Assembly (NCBI GenBank): GCA_026214975.1
Contig: CM047814.1
Coordinates: 16,577,541-16,641,540, forward strand
Direction: 5' to 3'
Source: Gentiana macrophylla
Taxonomy: Eukaryota > Streptophyta > Magnoliopsida > Gentianales > Gentianaceae
Length of the DNA stretch: 64,000 nucleotides
The notes beneath the pieces were generated by a model that saw nothing but the letters and a program-made list of their open reading frames with translations, searched no databases and had not been told where the DNA came from. This document shows positions 33,590 through 45,972 of the stretch, piece by piece. The translations under genes were made by a program, and so were the position numbers. Position 1 is the first letter of the stretch, and each line of letters begins with the position of its first letter.

Positions 33590-35980
33590 CTCTGAAGTTT
33601 GAGTGTCACCGCCTTGAACCGTGACTCATCATCTTACGACACAATGTCTTGCACCTCTTCTCGGCTTTCATACACAATCTTGACAACACATTTGCTTCTC
33701 TAAATTGGTGGGATGAAGCGAACATCTTTTATTGTTAATCACATATCTGCCATCTTTGAAACATCGTTCAACGGTGGACGTCGAAACATGGCAACTTAAA
33801 AACTCGACGCGCTATCATTGATAGCATGGAATTTCTTTAGCATGTCTCTTCCACCACTTCAATAAGTCGAAGCCGAAATCATAGGAATCATCGGTTTCTG
33901 ACCTTCAAATGTTGTGTTTAAAAATTTTGATAGCTTCAGACGTTGATCGGTGGCGTTGTCGCTCCTTCGCTTTTTCGCGTTCATTTTATCGAGAACTTTT
34001 TAAGTCCCGCAGTAGGCACCCGCAGGTTAGTAGAAGCACTTGCGGATGGATTGGGAACGCGTCGTTTCTCAATCCATACATACGCTTCATATTCAACAAA
34101 CAAAGTGTTTAATAAATTTTCAACTCTATCTACTTCAACTTTATAATCTACGAGGGCACACCGTGAGTATTAGACAAAGCATCATAGTAAGCACTTAACA
34201 TGTTAGACACACTAGTAGTCTTAAGCGAGGGTCGAGAATAGAAGAAATGAGATAAGTGTCAGGAATATGCAACATGTACTTACTCCATTTCTCCTTCATC
34301 GCTCTAAACATTGAAATAATGTAGCGTCATGTTCCGAGGTTTCAAACTCGGCGATTATTTCTACACTAGCGAGCAAGACTAAATGTGCGAGTGGGTTGAA
34401 AACATTTTGAAAACAATTCAGTATATTTTTGAATAATTCAAAAACATCCATCGCTTTTTTGCATGCGAGTCAAAGAGAGGATACAAACGATATTCGTTCG
34501 GACAATGTTCACTTAAAAATTCACAAAGGTATTTTTAATTTTGTTTGTTTTTTCCAAAGATCATAAGTCGTGTTCCTTTATCATGCGGTACATCTTGCGG
34601 CGATTTGATCTGGCGATGACCTTTCGTTTAGAAATTTATACCACTTATGAACAAGACTATTTCTACCTAACACATGTGAAATAGAATTTTTATCGAATTA
34701 ATATTATGGTCAAAATCTTTTAAACTATCTTTTACACATAAATTAAAAATATGGCATAAACATCTAACATGAAAAAATTGACCATTACAAGCAGAGTTAT
34801 AAAATCGGGATAGATCGGGAATAGAAGCGGTGTTGTTTGAAGCATTGTCAAGCGCAATTGAAAAAACTTTATCTTTAAATCGTATTCTAAAAAATATCAA
34901 CTAATAAAGATGCAATGTTAGAAAGCACTATGAGTTTCGTTAAATAAAGCGAAAAGCAAGTAATCTTTTGGACAATCCAAGTGTTGTCAATCCAGGTGAG
35001 CCGACACGCCCAAATAAAAATTCTTTGGTCCTACTATCCTCCCAAATATCGGCACATTACATATTCGAATTTATTTGTCTTCAAGCTTTCTTTAATAATA
35101 TTTTGTCGTTTAATAAATTTATTTTTGAAATCACAGTAACCGTTGCACGGGGATCTTAGTAAATGCCGGCCGCAAAGCCCTTGTATGTAACTTCGAAAAA
35201 AGGATTCTCGGAAAGCTAAAAGGAAGACCCATCCCGCAATAAGATCCGTGGTTAAATCTCTACGAGTTATCACAGTGTAAATAAAGAGTGGATTCTTGTT
35301 ACCTCTCGCCGGAGCTCGGCATGTTTAAATTTGTGCTTGAGGCGCGTCTTCCAATTTTTCGGGTGTTTTGTTAACATGTGAGTCGCGTCGATCCGTAACC
35401 ACCGAATGTTTAAATTGGTATTTTACGCCACAGAAATTGCACACCGCGAAGAAAAACTTTCCGGGGTTAGCTAATGCTATATCATTAGTCCGAGGAACCT
35501 TTGTGAAAAATTCCGTAAAAATTTTCGATTTTAACCTTTTTTCTTGTGCTTTGGATCGGGTAGTTTCATCAACATTTAAATTGACTGACTCGGGAGTAGG
35601 AGTAGCATCATCACTAGCATCACGCGGTGTTCTTACAGGCACACGATTCCCACCACGTGCTTGTCTAGCACGGGAAGCATCCCTAGTATATACATCTTCA
35701 TCAACGTCGTCTTCATCATTACCTTCACCTTCGTTAAGGTTGACGTTAAAATTTCCGGGATGAGACATTATATCGTCGTAATGACTATCAAAATCATCTT
35801 GATTGTAACCCGAAGGTGTGTCAAAGCGAGGAATCGAAATGTGATTACGGTGGCGAAGTGCATATAATATTGGGGTCTATAGCCAACAACAAATTCATCC
35901 GATTCCGGCACAACCGTGTCTTCACGGAAAGTAACATTTCGATTACCTCTTGATGATTCACCTCTTCCTCTTGTTGACAT
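33590..35980 (-). pseudogene. hAT transposase of hAT-A, broken
   Basis: Start MSTRGRGESSRGNRNVTFRE at 35980. A BED zinc-finger region, with NPGKFFFAVCNFCGVKYQFK near 35460, keeps both cysteines. The RNase H-like core includes KVFSIALDNASNNTASI (a catalytic Asp) and FFHVRCLCHIFNL (34860-34740). The C-terminal dimerisation part (about 33950-33760) is readable only in pieces. Frameshifts separate the blocks. A GTACGC donor-like site follows a conserved KHRLK-type end at about 33555, as in hAT-B. Transposase would cut and rejoin element ends. Inactive as it stands. Confidence 0.75.
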
Positions 35981-37439
35981 TGTAAAAAAACAAAATTAAA
36001 TCTAACGGTTATAAAAATCTTAAAAAAAATTACATATAAAAAAAAAAAATTTAATTTATCTAACCAATTTTACTTATAACTAAAACCGAATTGAAGTAAC
36101 GATTAAATCAAAACAACTTCAAATTTCGGTTTAGTCAAGTAAATTTGATTATAAATTTAAATATTTTATACACTTGTAAATAAATTAGTTGAATAAAATA
36201 CAAACAAATTTACTTGTAACTAAAACCGTATTGAAGTAACGATTAAATCAGAACAACTTCAAAAATCGGTATCGTAAAGTAAATTTGATTGTTGTTTTTA
36301 ACAACTAAACCAACTTGATAATCAAAGAAATGAGTAGAAGATGTAAGAAATTAGGGAAGAAGATGTAAGAATGGTGTAGGAAATTTGAAATGGATTTGGG
36401 AAGTATTTATAGAATTTTTTGAGGTGTTTGGAAAAAAAAAAAATAGCCATTGCAAATCTGACCGTTGGGCCGGTTCAACCGGCGGTTCCGGTTCCGGCCG
36501 GTTTTCACCGGTTCCGGCCATGCCGGTTCAACCGCCGGTTCCGGGCCGGTTTCGGTTCAACCTAAACCCTAACCGTACACTAACCGTCTAACCAGCGGTT
36601 CCACCAACCGGCGGTTCACCCAACCGGCGGTTACCCCACCAACCGGCGGTTCACCCCACCTGCCGGTTTAATAACCGCCGGTTCCAGTTAACCAACCGCC
36701 GGTCCGGTTATTTTGGCCACCACTAGTTATGGGTAGTGGTGGTCAAAATAACCGGACCGCGGTTATCTAACTCGGCGGGTGGGGTAACCGGGCGGTTGGG
36801 TGAACCGCCGTGTGGTGAACTGGCCGTTAGACGGTTAGTGTAATGGTTAGTGGTTTAGTTGAACCGAACCGCCCGAACCGGCGGTTGAACCGGCATGGAC
36901 GGAACGGTGAAAACCGCCGAACGGGACGGAACGGAACCGCCGGTTGAACCGCCCAACGGTCATATTTGCAACACTAGCGGCTTTTTTTTTTTTTTTTTCC
37001 AAACACCTCAAAAATTCTATAAATACTTCCCAAATCCATTTCAAATTTCCTACACTATTCTTACATCTTCTTCCCTAATTTCTTACATCTTCTACTCATT
37101 TCTTTGATTATCAAGTTGGTTTAGTTTGTTAAAAACAACAATCAAATTTACTTTACGATACCGATTTTTGAAGTTGTTTCGATTTAATCGTTATTTCAAT
37201 ACGGTTTTAGTTACAAGTAAATTTGTTTGTATTTTATTCAACTAATTTTTTTACAAGTGTATAAAAATTTAATTTTATAATCAAATTTATTTGACTAAAC
37301 CGAAATTTGAAGTTGTTTCGATTTAATCGTTACTTCAATTCGGTTTTAGTTATAAGTAAATTGGTTAGATAAATTAAAATTTTTTTATATGTAATTTTAT
37401 TTTATTTTATAACCGTTAGATTTAATTTTGATTTTTACA

Positions 37440-39870
37440 ATGTCAACAAAGCGGAAGAGGTGAATCATCAAGAGGTAATCGAAATGTTACTTTTCGTGAA
37501 GATACGGTTGTGCCGAATCGATGAATTTGTTGGTGGCTATAGACCCAATATTATCTGCACTCGCCACCGTAATCACATTTCGATTCCTCGATTTGATACA
37601 CCTTCGGGTACAATCAAGATGATTTTGATAGTCATTACGACGATATAATGTCTCATCCCGAAATTTTAACATCAACCTTAACGAAGGTGAAGCGTAATGA
37701 CGAAGACGACGTTGATGAAGATGTATTTACAATGGATGCTTCCCCGTGCTGCATGACAAGCACGTGGTGGGAGTCGTGTGCTCGTAAGAACACCGCGTGA
37801 TGCTGATGATGATGCTACTCCTACTCCCGAGTCATCAATTTAGATGTTGATGAAACTACCCGATCCAAAGCACAAGAAAAAGGTTAAAATCGAAAATTTT
37901 ACGGAATTTTTCACAAAGGTTCCTCGGATCGATGATATAGCATTAGCTAACCCCAGAAAGTTTTTCTTCACGGTGTACAATTTCCGTGGCGTAAAATACC
38001 AATTTAAACATTCCGGTGGTTACGGATCGACGCGACTCACATGTTAACAAAACACCCGGAAAAATTGGAAGACGGCGTCTCAAGCCCAATTTAAACATGC
38101 CGAGCTCCAGCGGAGGTAACACTAATCCACTTTTTATTTACACTTGTGATAATCTGTAGAGATTTAACCACGGAGCTTATCATGGGACGGGTCTTCTTTT
38201 AGCTTTCCGAGAATCCTTTTTTTCAAAGTTACGCACAAGAGCTTTGCGGCCGGCATTTACTAAGATCCTCGTGCAACGGTTACTGTGGATTTCAAAAATA
38301 AATTTATTAAACGACAAAATATTATTAAAGAAAGTTTGAAGACAAATAAATTCGAATATGTGTATATGCCGATATTTGGGAGGATAGTAGAGACCAACAA
38401 TTTTATTTGGGCGTGTCGGCTCACCTGGATTGACAACACTTGGATTGTCCAAAAGATTACTTGCTTTTCGCTTTATTTAACTAAACTCATAAAGTGCTTC
38501 TAACATTGCATCTTTATTAGTTGATATTTTTGAGGAATACGATTTAAAAGATAAAGTTTTTTCAATTGCGCGTTTGACAATGCTTCAAACAACACCGCTT
38601 CTATTCCCGATCTATCCCGATTTTGCGAACTCGCTTGTAATGGTCAATTTTTTCATGTTAGATGTTTATGCCATATTTTTAATTTATGTGTAAAAGATAG
38701 TTTAAAAGTTTTTGACCATAATATTAATACGATAAAAATTCTATTTCATATGTGTTAGGTAGAAATAGTTTTGTCATAAGTGGTATAAATTTCTAAACGA
38801 AAGGTCATCGCCAGATCAAACCGCCGCAAGATGTACCGCATAGGTGGAACACGACTTATGATCTTTGGAAAAAAACAAAATTAAAAATACCTTTGTGAAT
38901 TTTTTAAGTGAACATTGTCCTAACGAATATCGCTTTGTATCCTCTCTTTAGATCGCATGCAAGAAATCGATGGGCGTTTTGAATTATTCAAAATTAAATA
39001 TATCGAATTGTTTTCAAAATGTTATCAACCCACCGCACATTTAGTCTTGCCTGCTAGTGTAGAAATAACTGCCGAGTTTGAAACCTTGGAACATGACGCT
39101 ACATTATTTCAATGTTTAGACCCGATGAAGGAGAAATGGAATAAGTACATGTTGCATATTCCTGAAACTTATCTCATTTTTTCTATTCTCGACCCTCGTT
39201 TAAGACTACTAGGTGTGTCTAACATGTTAAGTGCTTACTATGATGCTTTGTCTAATACTCATGGTGTGCCCCCGGTAGATTATAAAGTTGAAGTAGATAG
39301 AGTTGAAAATTTATTAAACACTTTGTTTGTTGAATATGAGCGTATGTATGGATTGAGAAACAACGTGGTTCCCAATCCATCCGCAAGTTCTTCTACTAAC
39401 CTGCGCAGTGACTTCGGGACTTAAAAAGTTCGGATAAAATGAACGCGAAAAAACAGAAGGGAACGACAACGTCATCCGATCAACGTACAGAGATATCAAA
39501 ATTTTTAAACACAACATTTGAAGGCTGTGAAACCGATGATTCCTATGATTTCGGCTTCGACTTATTGAAGTTGTGGAAGAGACATGCTAAAGAATTTCGA
39601 GTGCTATCAATGATAGCGGTCGAGTTTTTAAGTTGCCATGTTTCACCGGCCAACGTTGAACGATGTTTCGGCAAGATGGCAGATACGTGATTAACAATAA
39701 AAGATGTTCGCTTCATCCCACCAATTTAGAGAAGCAAATGTGTTGTCAACATTTAGTGCGGTGAGAAGAGGTGCAAGACATTGTGTCGAAGATGATGAGT
39801 CACAATTCGAAAGCGTGACATCGAAACTTCAGAGAGCAGGAGCAAGCGGTCAAAAATACCGACATCGATT
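37440..39870 (+). pseudogene. hAT transposase of hAT-B, broken
   Basis: ATG at 37440 (MSTKRKR-like after a shift). The BED cysteines have changed (YNFRG where hAT-A has CNFCG, near 37975). RWNTTYDLW at 38848-38872 in one frame marks the conserved core. The long ORF 38957-39424 covers MKEKWNKYMLHIPETYLIFS and SILDPRLRLLGVSNM (hAT-like RNase H fold). 39439-39690 covers the dimerisation region with LLKLWKRHAKEFRVLSMIAV and VSPANVERCF. More of the C-terminal half is in frame than in hAT-A. Lost zinc ligands and frameshifts make it inactive. Confidence 0.78.
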
Positions 39871-39899
39871 AAAGGTACGCAATTTATATCTTATTTATA

Positions 39900-40660
39900 T
39901 ATTTGTACAATTATTACTATACAACACTACATAAAAAGAACAACACTAAACAAAAAAAACAACACTATACAACACTATAAACACTATAAAAAATAAACAC
40001 AATATAAACACTATAAAAAAACAACACTATACAACACTATATAATAAAACAACTCAATATAAACACTATAAAAAAAACAACACTATACAACACTATATAA
40101 TAAAACAACACAATATTTTACACTATAAAAAAACAACACTATACAACACTATAAACACCATAAAAAAAAACACAATGTAAACACTATAAAAAAAACAACA
40201 CTATACAACACTATATATTAAAGCAACACAATATAAACACTATAAAAAAACAACACTATATAAACATTATAAAAATACAACACTATAAAACACTATATAA
40301 AAAACAACACTATATATAAAAAAAAAACAACATTATACAACACTATATAAAAAAACAACACTATATAAACACTAAAAAATACACTAAACAACACTATATA
40401 AAAAAAACACTATATAAAAAAACAAAATTATACAAAAAAAACACTATACAACACTAAAAACACTACAAAAAAAACACTATATAAAAAACAACACTATACA
40501 ACACTAAAAACACTATAAAAAAAACACTATAAAAAAAACAACACTATATAAAAAACTAAAACAATATATAAAAATAACACTATACAACACAATATAAAAA
40601 AACAACACTATATAAAAAACAACACTATACAACACTATATAAAAAAAATATACTAACATA
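39900..40660. repeat. AT-rich tandem array in hAT-B
   Basis: Irregular units such as AACACTATACAACACTATAA, over about 760 bp. It is the reverse counterpart of the array in hAT-A, longer by about 150 bp. Confidence 0.8.
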
Positions 40661-41515
40661 TCAAACAAACTATAAAAGACTATAAAAAGCAAATAAACTA
40701 CGTTGCTTTGATTTTTTATATGTATCGCGCCTAAACACGATTACATATATAAAAATAACGTAGGCAACCGAATTTCCGGTACAAGCGTTGAAAAAATAAC
40801 ATAATTTACATAAAAAAAACATTATATATCAAGTAATATTTAATTAAACAACATTTTTAATCAACGTATACTTAAAACCGACTAAAAAAACTATAAAATA
40901 AAACTATAAAAGACAATAAAACAACAATAATAAAATAATATAATAGCCTATCAAACAAACTATAAAAACTAAAAAAAACAATAAGAACTACGTTCTTTTT
41001 GATTTTTTATATGTATCGTCCTCCACACGATTACATATAAAAGATACGTAAGCAACCGAATTTTAAGTACAAGCGTTGAAAAATAACATAATTTTAAAAA
41101 AAAAAATTTATATATAAATAAAATAACACAATATTACTATTATATTTAAAACTGAATAGAAAACTATTTATAAAAAAAATTCATATTATATTACAATCGT
41201 TTTAGTAATTATAGTAAAAAGAATAATAATTGTTATTGTAGTGAAAATAATAAGTATTATATGAAAAAGTTAAAAAAAAAAATGAAAATTTTAAACCGTG
41301 ATCTGAACCGTGACCGGAACCGGGAGCAAACCGGCAAAACCGTGAACCGGCACCAACCGGCAACCGGCGGTTTTCAACCGTCAACCGGCGATTTTGTCAA
41401 CCGGCGGTTCAAACCAACTGGCGGTTTGTCAACCAGCCCAAACCGGAAAATACCAAAACCGGCGGTTCCGGTTAAGGGGGGTCGGTTGGGGCATTTGGCC
41501 ACCACTAGTTGTGGG

Positions 41516-42074
41516 CTTCGTTTTTTTGAGAGAATATTGTATCATGGGTTATCTTACTGCAGAGAATGAAAGAGACTATCTCCAAAATTTTCTCTCTATT
41601 CCTTTCCGTTATTTCAAGAGCAAATAATCTCTTCTCTAACAAAAAGCAAATAGAATATCTCCAAAATGACATTATTACTCTTGCTCTTATAAGGTAGATA
41701 ATCAACATTCTATATATGATTGATGGGACGTAGATAATTAATATTTTATAATAGATAATATTTTATAGTATATGTCAATACGCACGCTTCTTCAAGCTAG
41801 TGTGGTCTATAAAAAGGATATAGACACAACACACTAATTGTAATTTTTTTTTTTTTTTTTTGTGTGTGTGGAAGAATGTGTTTGCAATGAAGTTTGAACT
41901 CAAGCACTCCCGCCTCGACACCATGTTGAATTATCATATTTTTCAAAAAAATTAAGTCGATAAAAAAGCAGATGCTTTACGTTTTATATATGTTCCTTAG
42001 AACATACTTTAGCACTACTAGTGTGAAGTTTCTATATGGTGCCCTATCCCTAAAATGAAAATAAAAAATAGAGT
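41516..42074. other. Intergenic, AT-rich, repeat traces
   Basis: No gene. A T run then a GT stretch lie near 41849-41870. CATGTTGAATTATCATATTT at 41922 echoes the segment near 31410. Confidence 0.4.
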
Positions 42075-42353
42075 TTACCTCAAAATAGCTTCCACAACAG
42101 AGTCTCTATCCCTATTTATTTTTAGGGATATGAACAGTGCATCCCTACTTGTGGGGATGCACTGTTCACGTCCCTAAACATATTTAATTATTAAAAATTA
42201 TAAGGATAGGGATAGATGATCTTTCTTTGAGTGAAATAATAAGTATTTAATGTGTATGAATAGGGTTGTGAGGTAGAATATGTATTATTTAATATTATTT
42301 AAAATGTTATAAAGATAAGGATAGAGATGCTGTTGTGGAGGTTTTTGAAGGAT
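42075..42353. mobile_element. MITE with internal hairpin
   Basis: Ends CTTCCACAACAGAGTCTCTA and, reversed, GATAGAGATGCTGTTGTGGA form the terminal repeats. Inside, GAACAGTGCATCCC and GGGATGCACTGTTC (42131-42169) form a strong 14-bp-stem hairpin. No ORF. Edges are approximate because similarity continues outward imperfectly. Confidence 0.65.
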
Positions 42354-42799
42354 ATGTATTATTTTATATTATTTTAATGATAAAATTTAGTGGTCTCGAT
42401 AAGAGTGCCCTTCGATGTCTAAGCGGATTGATTAAAAAATGCGCTCAAAGCTAAATCAGAGACACCTCTCTATTAGGTGACATGCCTAAACGCTTCATGA
42501 CTCTATCGCTATTAAGGAGGCTTCTAAGAGGGCTTTAGCCCGAGCCATCTAATCATGCAAAACGTACATGCTGCACCATATCTCCCAAGCTCGATACATG
42601 TTTATTGAGATAATTATCTCTACATGCATACAGTTCGTTCTGCACATTCATAGAAAAACTTTCCTAACATAGCAATGCTTTTGTTATGCACACGTCATGC
42701 TCACGTCTCTTCTTGTACATATACAAACATTTCTACAACGACCAATGTACATTGTACGCTCAATACCATACCAAAGAGAAAACATTACAATTAATTAAG
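42354..42799. other. Intergenic, nothing recognised
   Basis: No ORF or repeat is supported. Moderate GC in 42400-42600, AT-rich afterwards. Confidence 0.4.
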
Positions 42800-42804
42800 T
42801 TGAA

Positions 42805-43318
42805 TGACGATGACAAATTAAGTCACCTTGATGATTTGAGCCCTAATTTAATCTAGTGATGAACACACAAGAACCCTAATGCCAAAAAGAGGAATGAGGG
42901 ATGGATTTTATGTATGCGGGCCGAGTCCAAGACCGTATCTTGGATTGCCTACGTATCTCGCTCGCTCAGTGAATCAAGCCTTACGTAGTTCCCGGAATGG
43001 GGTATTTATAGTGATCATACTTGCCTAAACCCTAAGGTTAAGTCGGCTTGTATTATTGTCACCTTTACCCTTAAATGGGCCTTGACCCTTGCCCAAGCTA
43101 TCATTTGTGGGTGGGCCTCGACACGGTGGTGTGGACTCTATCCTTATGGACTTGTCATCCCACACCGCTCGGTCGTCGATAATCGATAGTCGTAGCCTGG
43201 CTTTTATATGATGGCCTTGGCCTCGAGCCTGGCATCGACATGGATACACCGGAGTTATTTTATAATATGATGACCAACCGATAGGCGACACGTGGAGGAG
43301 TGAAACCTCAGATCGCCA
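42805..43318 (-). repeat. 3' LTR of Tat-4
   Basis: 514 bp, matching 52313-52822. The - strand TATA box is at 43003-43010, followed by the R-region phrases with AACTACGTAAGGCTTGATTC and TACGTAGGCAATCCAAGATA. Confidence 0.93.
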
Positions 43319-43334
43319 TAAGCCCCCCAGCACT
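43319..43334 (-). other. Polypurine tract of Tat-4
   Basis: On the - strand, AGTGCTGGGGGGCTTA directly precedes the LTR start TGGCGATCTG. Confidence 0.75.
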
Positions 43335-43588
43335 TGAGAGGCGACTTCCGTTGTCCGAGGTCGGGTCTGTCATTTGAATCGTCATCGAAGTTGGGTGTTT
43401 CTTTGGGCGGAGAAAGCCCGCTTTTCATAACCCTAATCGCTTAGCGCCCACGTGGAGCGGTTTCTAGCCCACTAAACGCTTCGAATCCCGCAAAGACGCG
43501 CCAACGCTTTGATAACCGCGATTTTCGAGAGTTATAACCCCATTATCCCTCTGCTTTTTCAAATCATTCGCCATATCTTTTACAAGCA

Positions 43589-43595
43589 TATAAAG
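43589..43595 (+). promoter_or_regulatory. TATA box of the antisense ORF (Tat-4)
   Basis: TATAAAG about 125 nt before the ATG at 43719, within a segment conserved in Tat-5 (TTTTCAAATCATT upstream and CAAGTAAG downstream in both). Confidence 0.5.
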
Positions 43596-43718
43596 GAGGA
43601 GGATAAAACAAAGAAGCAGAGCCTATTTGCCATTTCCTTCTTACAAACTCCAAACCCCAAACACCAAGTAAGTCTCTTTCTTTTCCTTAGTGTTCTTCAT
43701 CTTGTTTTTGATTTATCT

Positions 43719-45972
43719 ATGTCAAGTAGTAGTGCAATCGAATCCGATAGGGGTAGCGAACGCCTTCCCAATCCCAAATTCCGTACTGTTGCCTCCGATC
43801 TTCTTCTCCGGCAAGAGTCCGCGAACCTTCAGCCTCCCCTCCCGTCCCTAACCACCCCAAAAACTAGTAACAAGGATGGATGGAAGGGTGCTATATGGAT
43901 GTCTAAGCACACTTACTTCAGAGGATGTTGTCGGAATTTGTCGTAAATACAACATCACTAACCTCCATTTGAACCTCAACTCCTTCCGGTAACCATATAT
44001 TTGCCGACGAGCCCCGAGAAGGATTCGCGCGATTTATGAGAACCAAGCTGGCGAGTGGATTGAGGTTTCCACTCGCCACTGTTCGCCATCCTCCACCACT
44101 ACGAGATTAGCGTCTCCCAACTCGCCCGAACGGGCGCCGTAACTCTAATGGGGTTTATAATCGCATGTCGAGTGGCGCAAGTCCGCTTCTCAAAGTGCCC
44201 GTATTCGATTTTATTACAAGATGGTTGCCACACCGACAAGTCGTGGTATTCCTTTCAAAGAAGGGCTAATCGGCATGAGTTCATTACGAGGGGCCTTCTT
44301 CTCGCTGGGGAGTGGAAGCCTCGATTTTTCTTTGTCCGTCATGGCCTTGATAACCCCTACATCGGTCAATGGAGGTCGAGAGAGGGAAACAAGACAAGCT
44401 TGGGAGAGAACCGGCCCACACGAGGCTCGACTCTCGAGTGGGCATAATTTCGAGGTGTGTACTCGAGACTTGAGTCTCTTGTATCACCTGGCTCGCTAGA
44501 GGAAGCCGGGCCCATGCCCTATGTAGGCCTCGAACGCTCTCGATCACGAGAATCGTAGGATGCTTTACTTATTTGCTTGTTTTTACATACTAGCCGTTCT
44601 TTAAATCGATAACTTGTTGTTTGTTGATTAAAAACTAACTTGTATTGCACGGTGGGCAAATTCTCCAAAGTCACCAACCTCGCAGATTTCTCGAGGCGAC
44701 GGTCGAGCGCGCACCACCTCTCGAGGGTCGCCGCCACCGCTTGCCGCTGGTCGAGACCAGCGTGCCTTCCTCTCTCTCGGGGGGGCGCGCTCTCCACCTG
44801 AATAAATCTTGCGCCATTGAGTCGCCTCGCCGGAGCCGAACGATCAAGTGCCCTCGACCACCGGCGAGCTAACCGTCTGATATGGCTCTTCGAGATGAAG
44901 ACGAGGAGGAGTTGGTCGATTTAACCTCGAATGTCGAGGTTAATGTCGAGGAGCAAGCCGCTCGAACTAAAAAGAGGCCGCCTGTCGCCGAGGTGGTAAA
45001 GGAGCAGCCCGAGAAGCGAAGAGGAAGAAGGTTGCCGAGGCCACCGCCGAGTCAGGAATCGTGTGGACTGGGTTTTTGATGACTACGCCGGTGTGGATGA
45101 CAGAGACTGTCTTATGTTCTCGCGAAAAGTCGAATCGCCTCGTAAGTCGATCCTCTTCTTATACTTGCTTTCCTCGAGGCCCATACCCGCTTATTTATTG
45201 ACTCGCTTTTTTTTCACTTTGTAGCATACTCTTGTTGGTCGAGAGGTCGCTCGTCGGCCGCCAAAACCGAGAGTCGGCGAACGAGATCAAGAAGGAGAAT
45301 GGCGATTACTCCAAGACAACATCGCAAAAGGCGCCGCACTCTCTCGTCAGAGAGAAAAAAGATAACGAGTTGAAGCAAGAGTCGGTCGCCAAGCTCGAGG
45401 AGTCGCAAAATAGGTTAGTGGTCGCTTGAAGCAAAGCCGCCACTACCGGTAGCGAGCTAGACCGAAAAGCGAGATGAAAGGCAAGATCGTGGTCGAGAGC
45501 CGCTCAAGTGGCTCAAGACTATGAGAAGCCGCAGCAAATGTCGAAAAGCCGCAAATGAAGAAGCTAGGAAGGCTCGCCAAGATCGAGACGCGCTACAGTC
45601 GAATCAGACGAGCTCAGCGCAGTCGAGGAGGCTAAGACTGAGGCCATCATGGAGTATCGCAAGTCATCCAACCTTGAAGATGATCTAGAAGTTATTATGC
45701 GAGCTTCGATGATGGGTGGATATACGCTGGCCGTGGATCAAATGAAGGAGGTCACTCCGAGCTTCGACATGTCGACTCTCCAGACGCCTATGTTCTATAA
45801 TCCCGACTCGGAGAAGCTGTATGATCGGTACTTCGAGGAGTTTCAGCAGGGAGAGTCCTTGGCCATAAAGTATGCTCCTCCTACTTCAGCTCCTGCTTCG
45901 ACTGCCGCCGATCCGACCTCTACAGAACCGACTTCTGCGAATCCTAGTCCGACCCCTGAAGCTAACCCCTGA
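43719..45972 (+). pseudogene. Antisense ORF with putative gypsy-type transposon domain (Tat-4)
   Basis: Encoded opposite to gag-pol, between integrase and the 3' LTR. It starts MSSSSAIESDRGSERLPNP. In pieces over 44030-44350 it reads SGLRFPL, LHHYEISVSQLARTG, VTLMGFIIACRV, SWYSFQRRA and EWKPRFFFVRH, the pattern of the putative gypsy-type transposon domain (Transposase_28-like). Acidic and basic segments follow (44882-45080), then a charged coiled-coil-like stretch (45230-45620). The C-terminus (45649-45972) begins MEYRKSSNLEDDLEVIMRAS and ends in a Pro/Ser/Thr-rich tail. At least four frame changes interrupt it. Extra ORFs like this are known in plant Tat elements. Their function is not established. 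Confidence 0.75.

Larger units (their letters stand above)
32089..36725 (-). mobile_element. hAT-A: hAT transposon with degraded transposase
   Basis: 4637 bp, with terminal inverted repeats TAGTGGTGGCCAAA and its reverse, and an 8-bp TSD differing by one base. Subterminal zones (32105-32310 and 36465-36720) are dense in CCGGCGGTT/AACCGCCGG, as expected for transposase binding. The transposase is on the - strand. A long AT-rich array is present at 32920-33515. Confidence 0.87.
36734..41507 (+). mobile_element. hAT-B: hAT transposon, inverted partner of hAT-A
   Basis: 4774 bp, from TAGTGGTGGTCAAAATAACC to GGCATTTGGCCACCACTA, with 8-bp flanks GTTATGGG and GTTGTGGG. Same family as hAT-A but diverged by many substitutions and indels, so it is not an assembly mirror. 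Confidence 0.87.
32081..41515. repeat. Inverted pair of hAT elements sharing one target site
   Basis: GTTGTGGG (32081-32088), hAT-A, GTTATGGG (36726-36733), hAT-B, GTTGTGGG (41508-41515). The two elements are in opposite orientation, so the block is a 9.4-kb inverted repeat around an 8-bp centre. Both outer ends read inward as TAGTGGTGGCCAAATGCCCC. Confidence 0.88.

Noticed and set aside
35368..35763. 131-codon + strand ORF in hAT-A
   Set aside because: It is the opposite strand of the BED-finger part of the transposase, which has recognisable homology on the - strand.
32089..41507. Assembly-made mirror palindrome
   Set aside because: The two halves differ at many sites and in length (4637 against 4774 bp), so they are two real copies.
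43669..43691. Intron at CCAA/GTAAGTCTC before the antisense ORF
   Set aside because: The nearest acceptor (TTAG) would give an intron of about 23 nt, too short for a plant.
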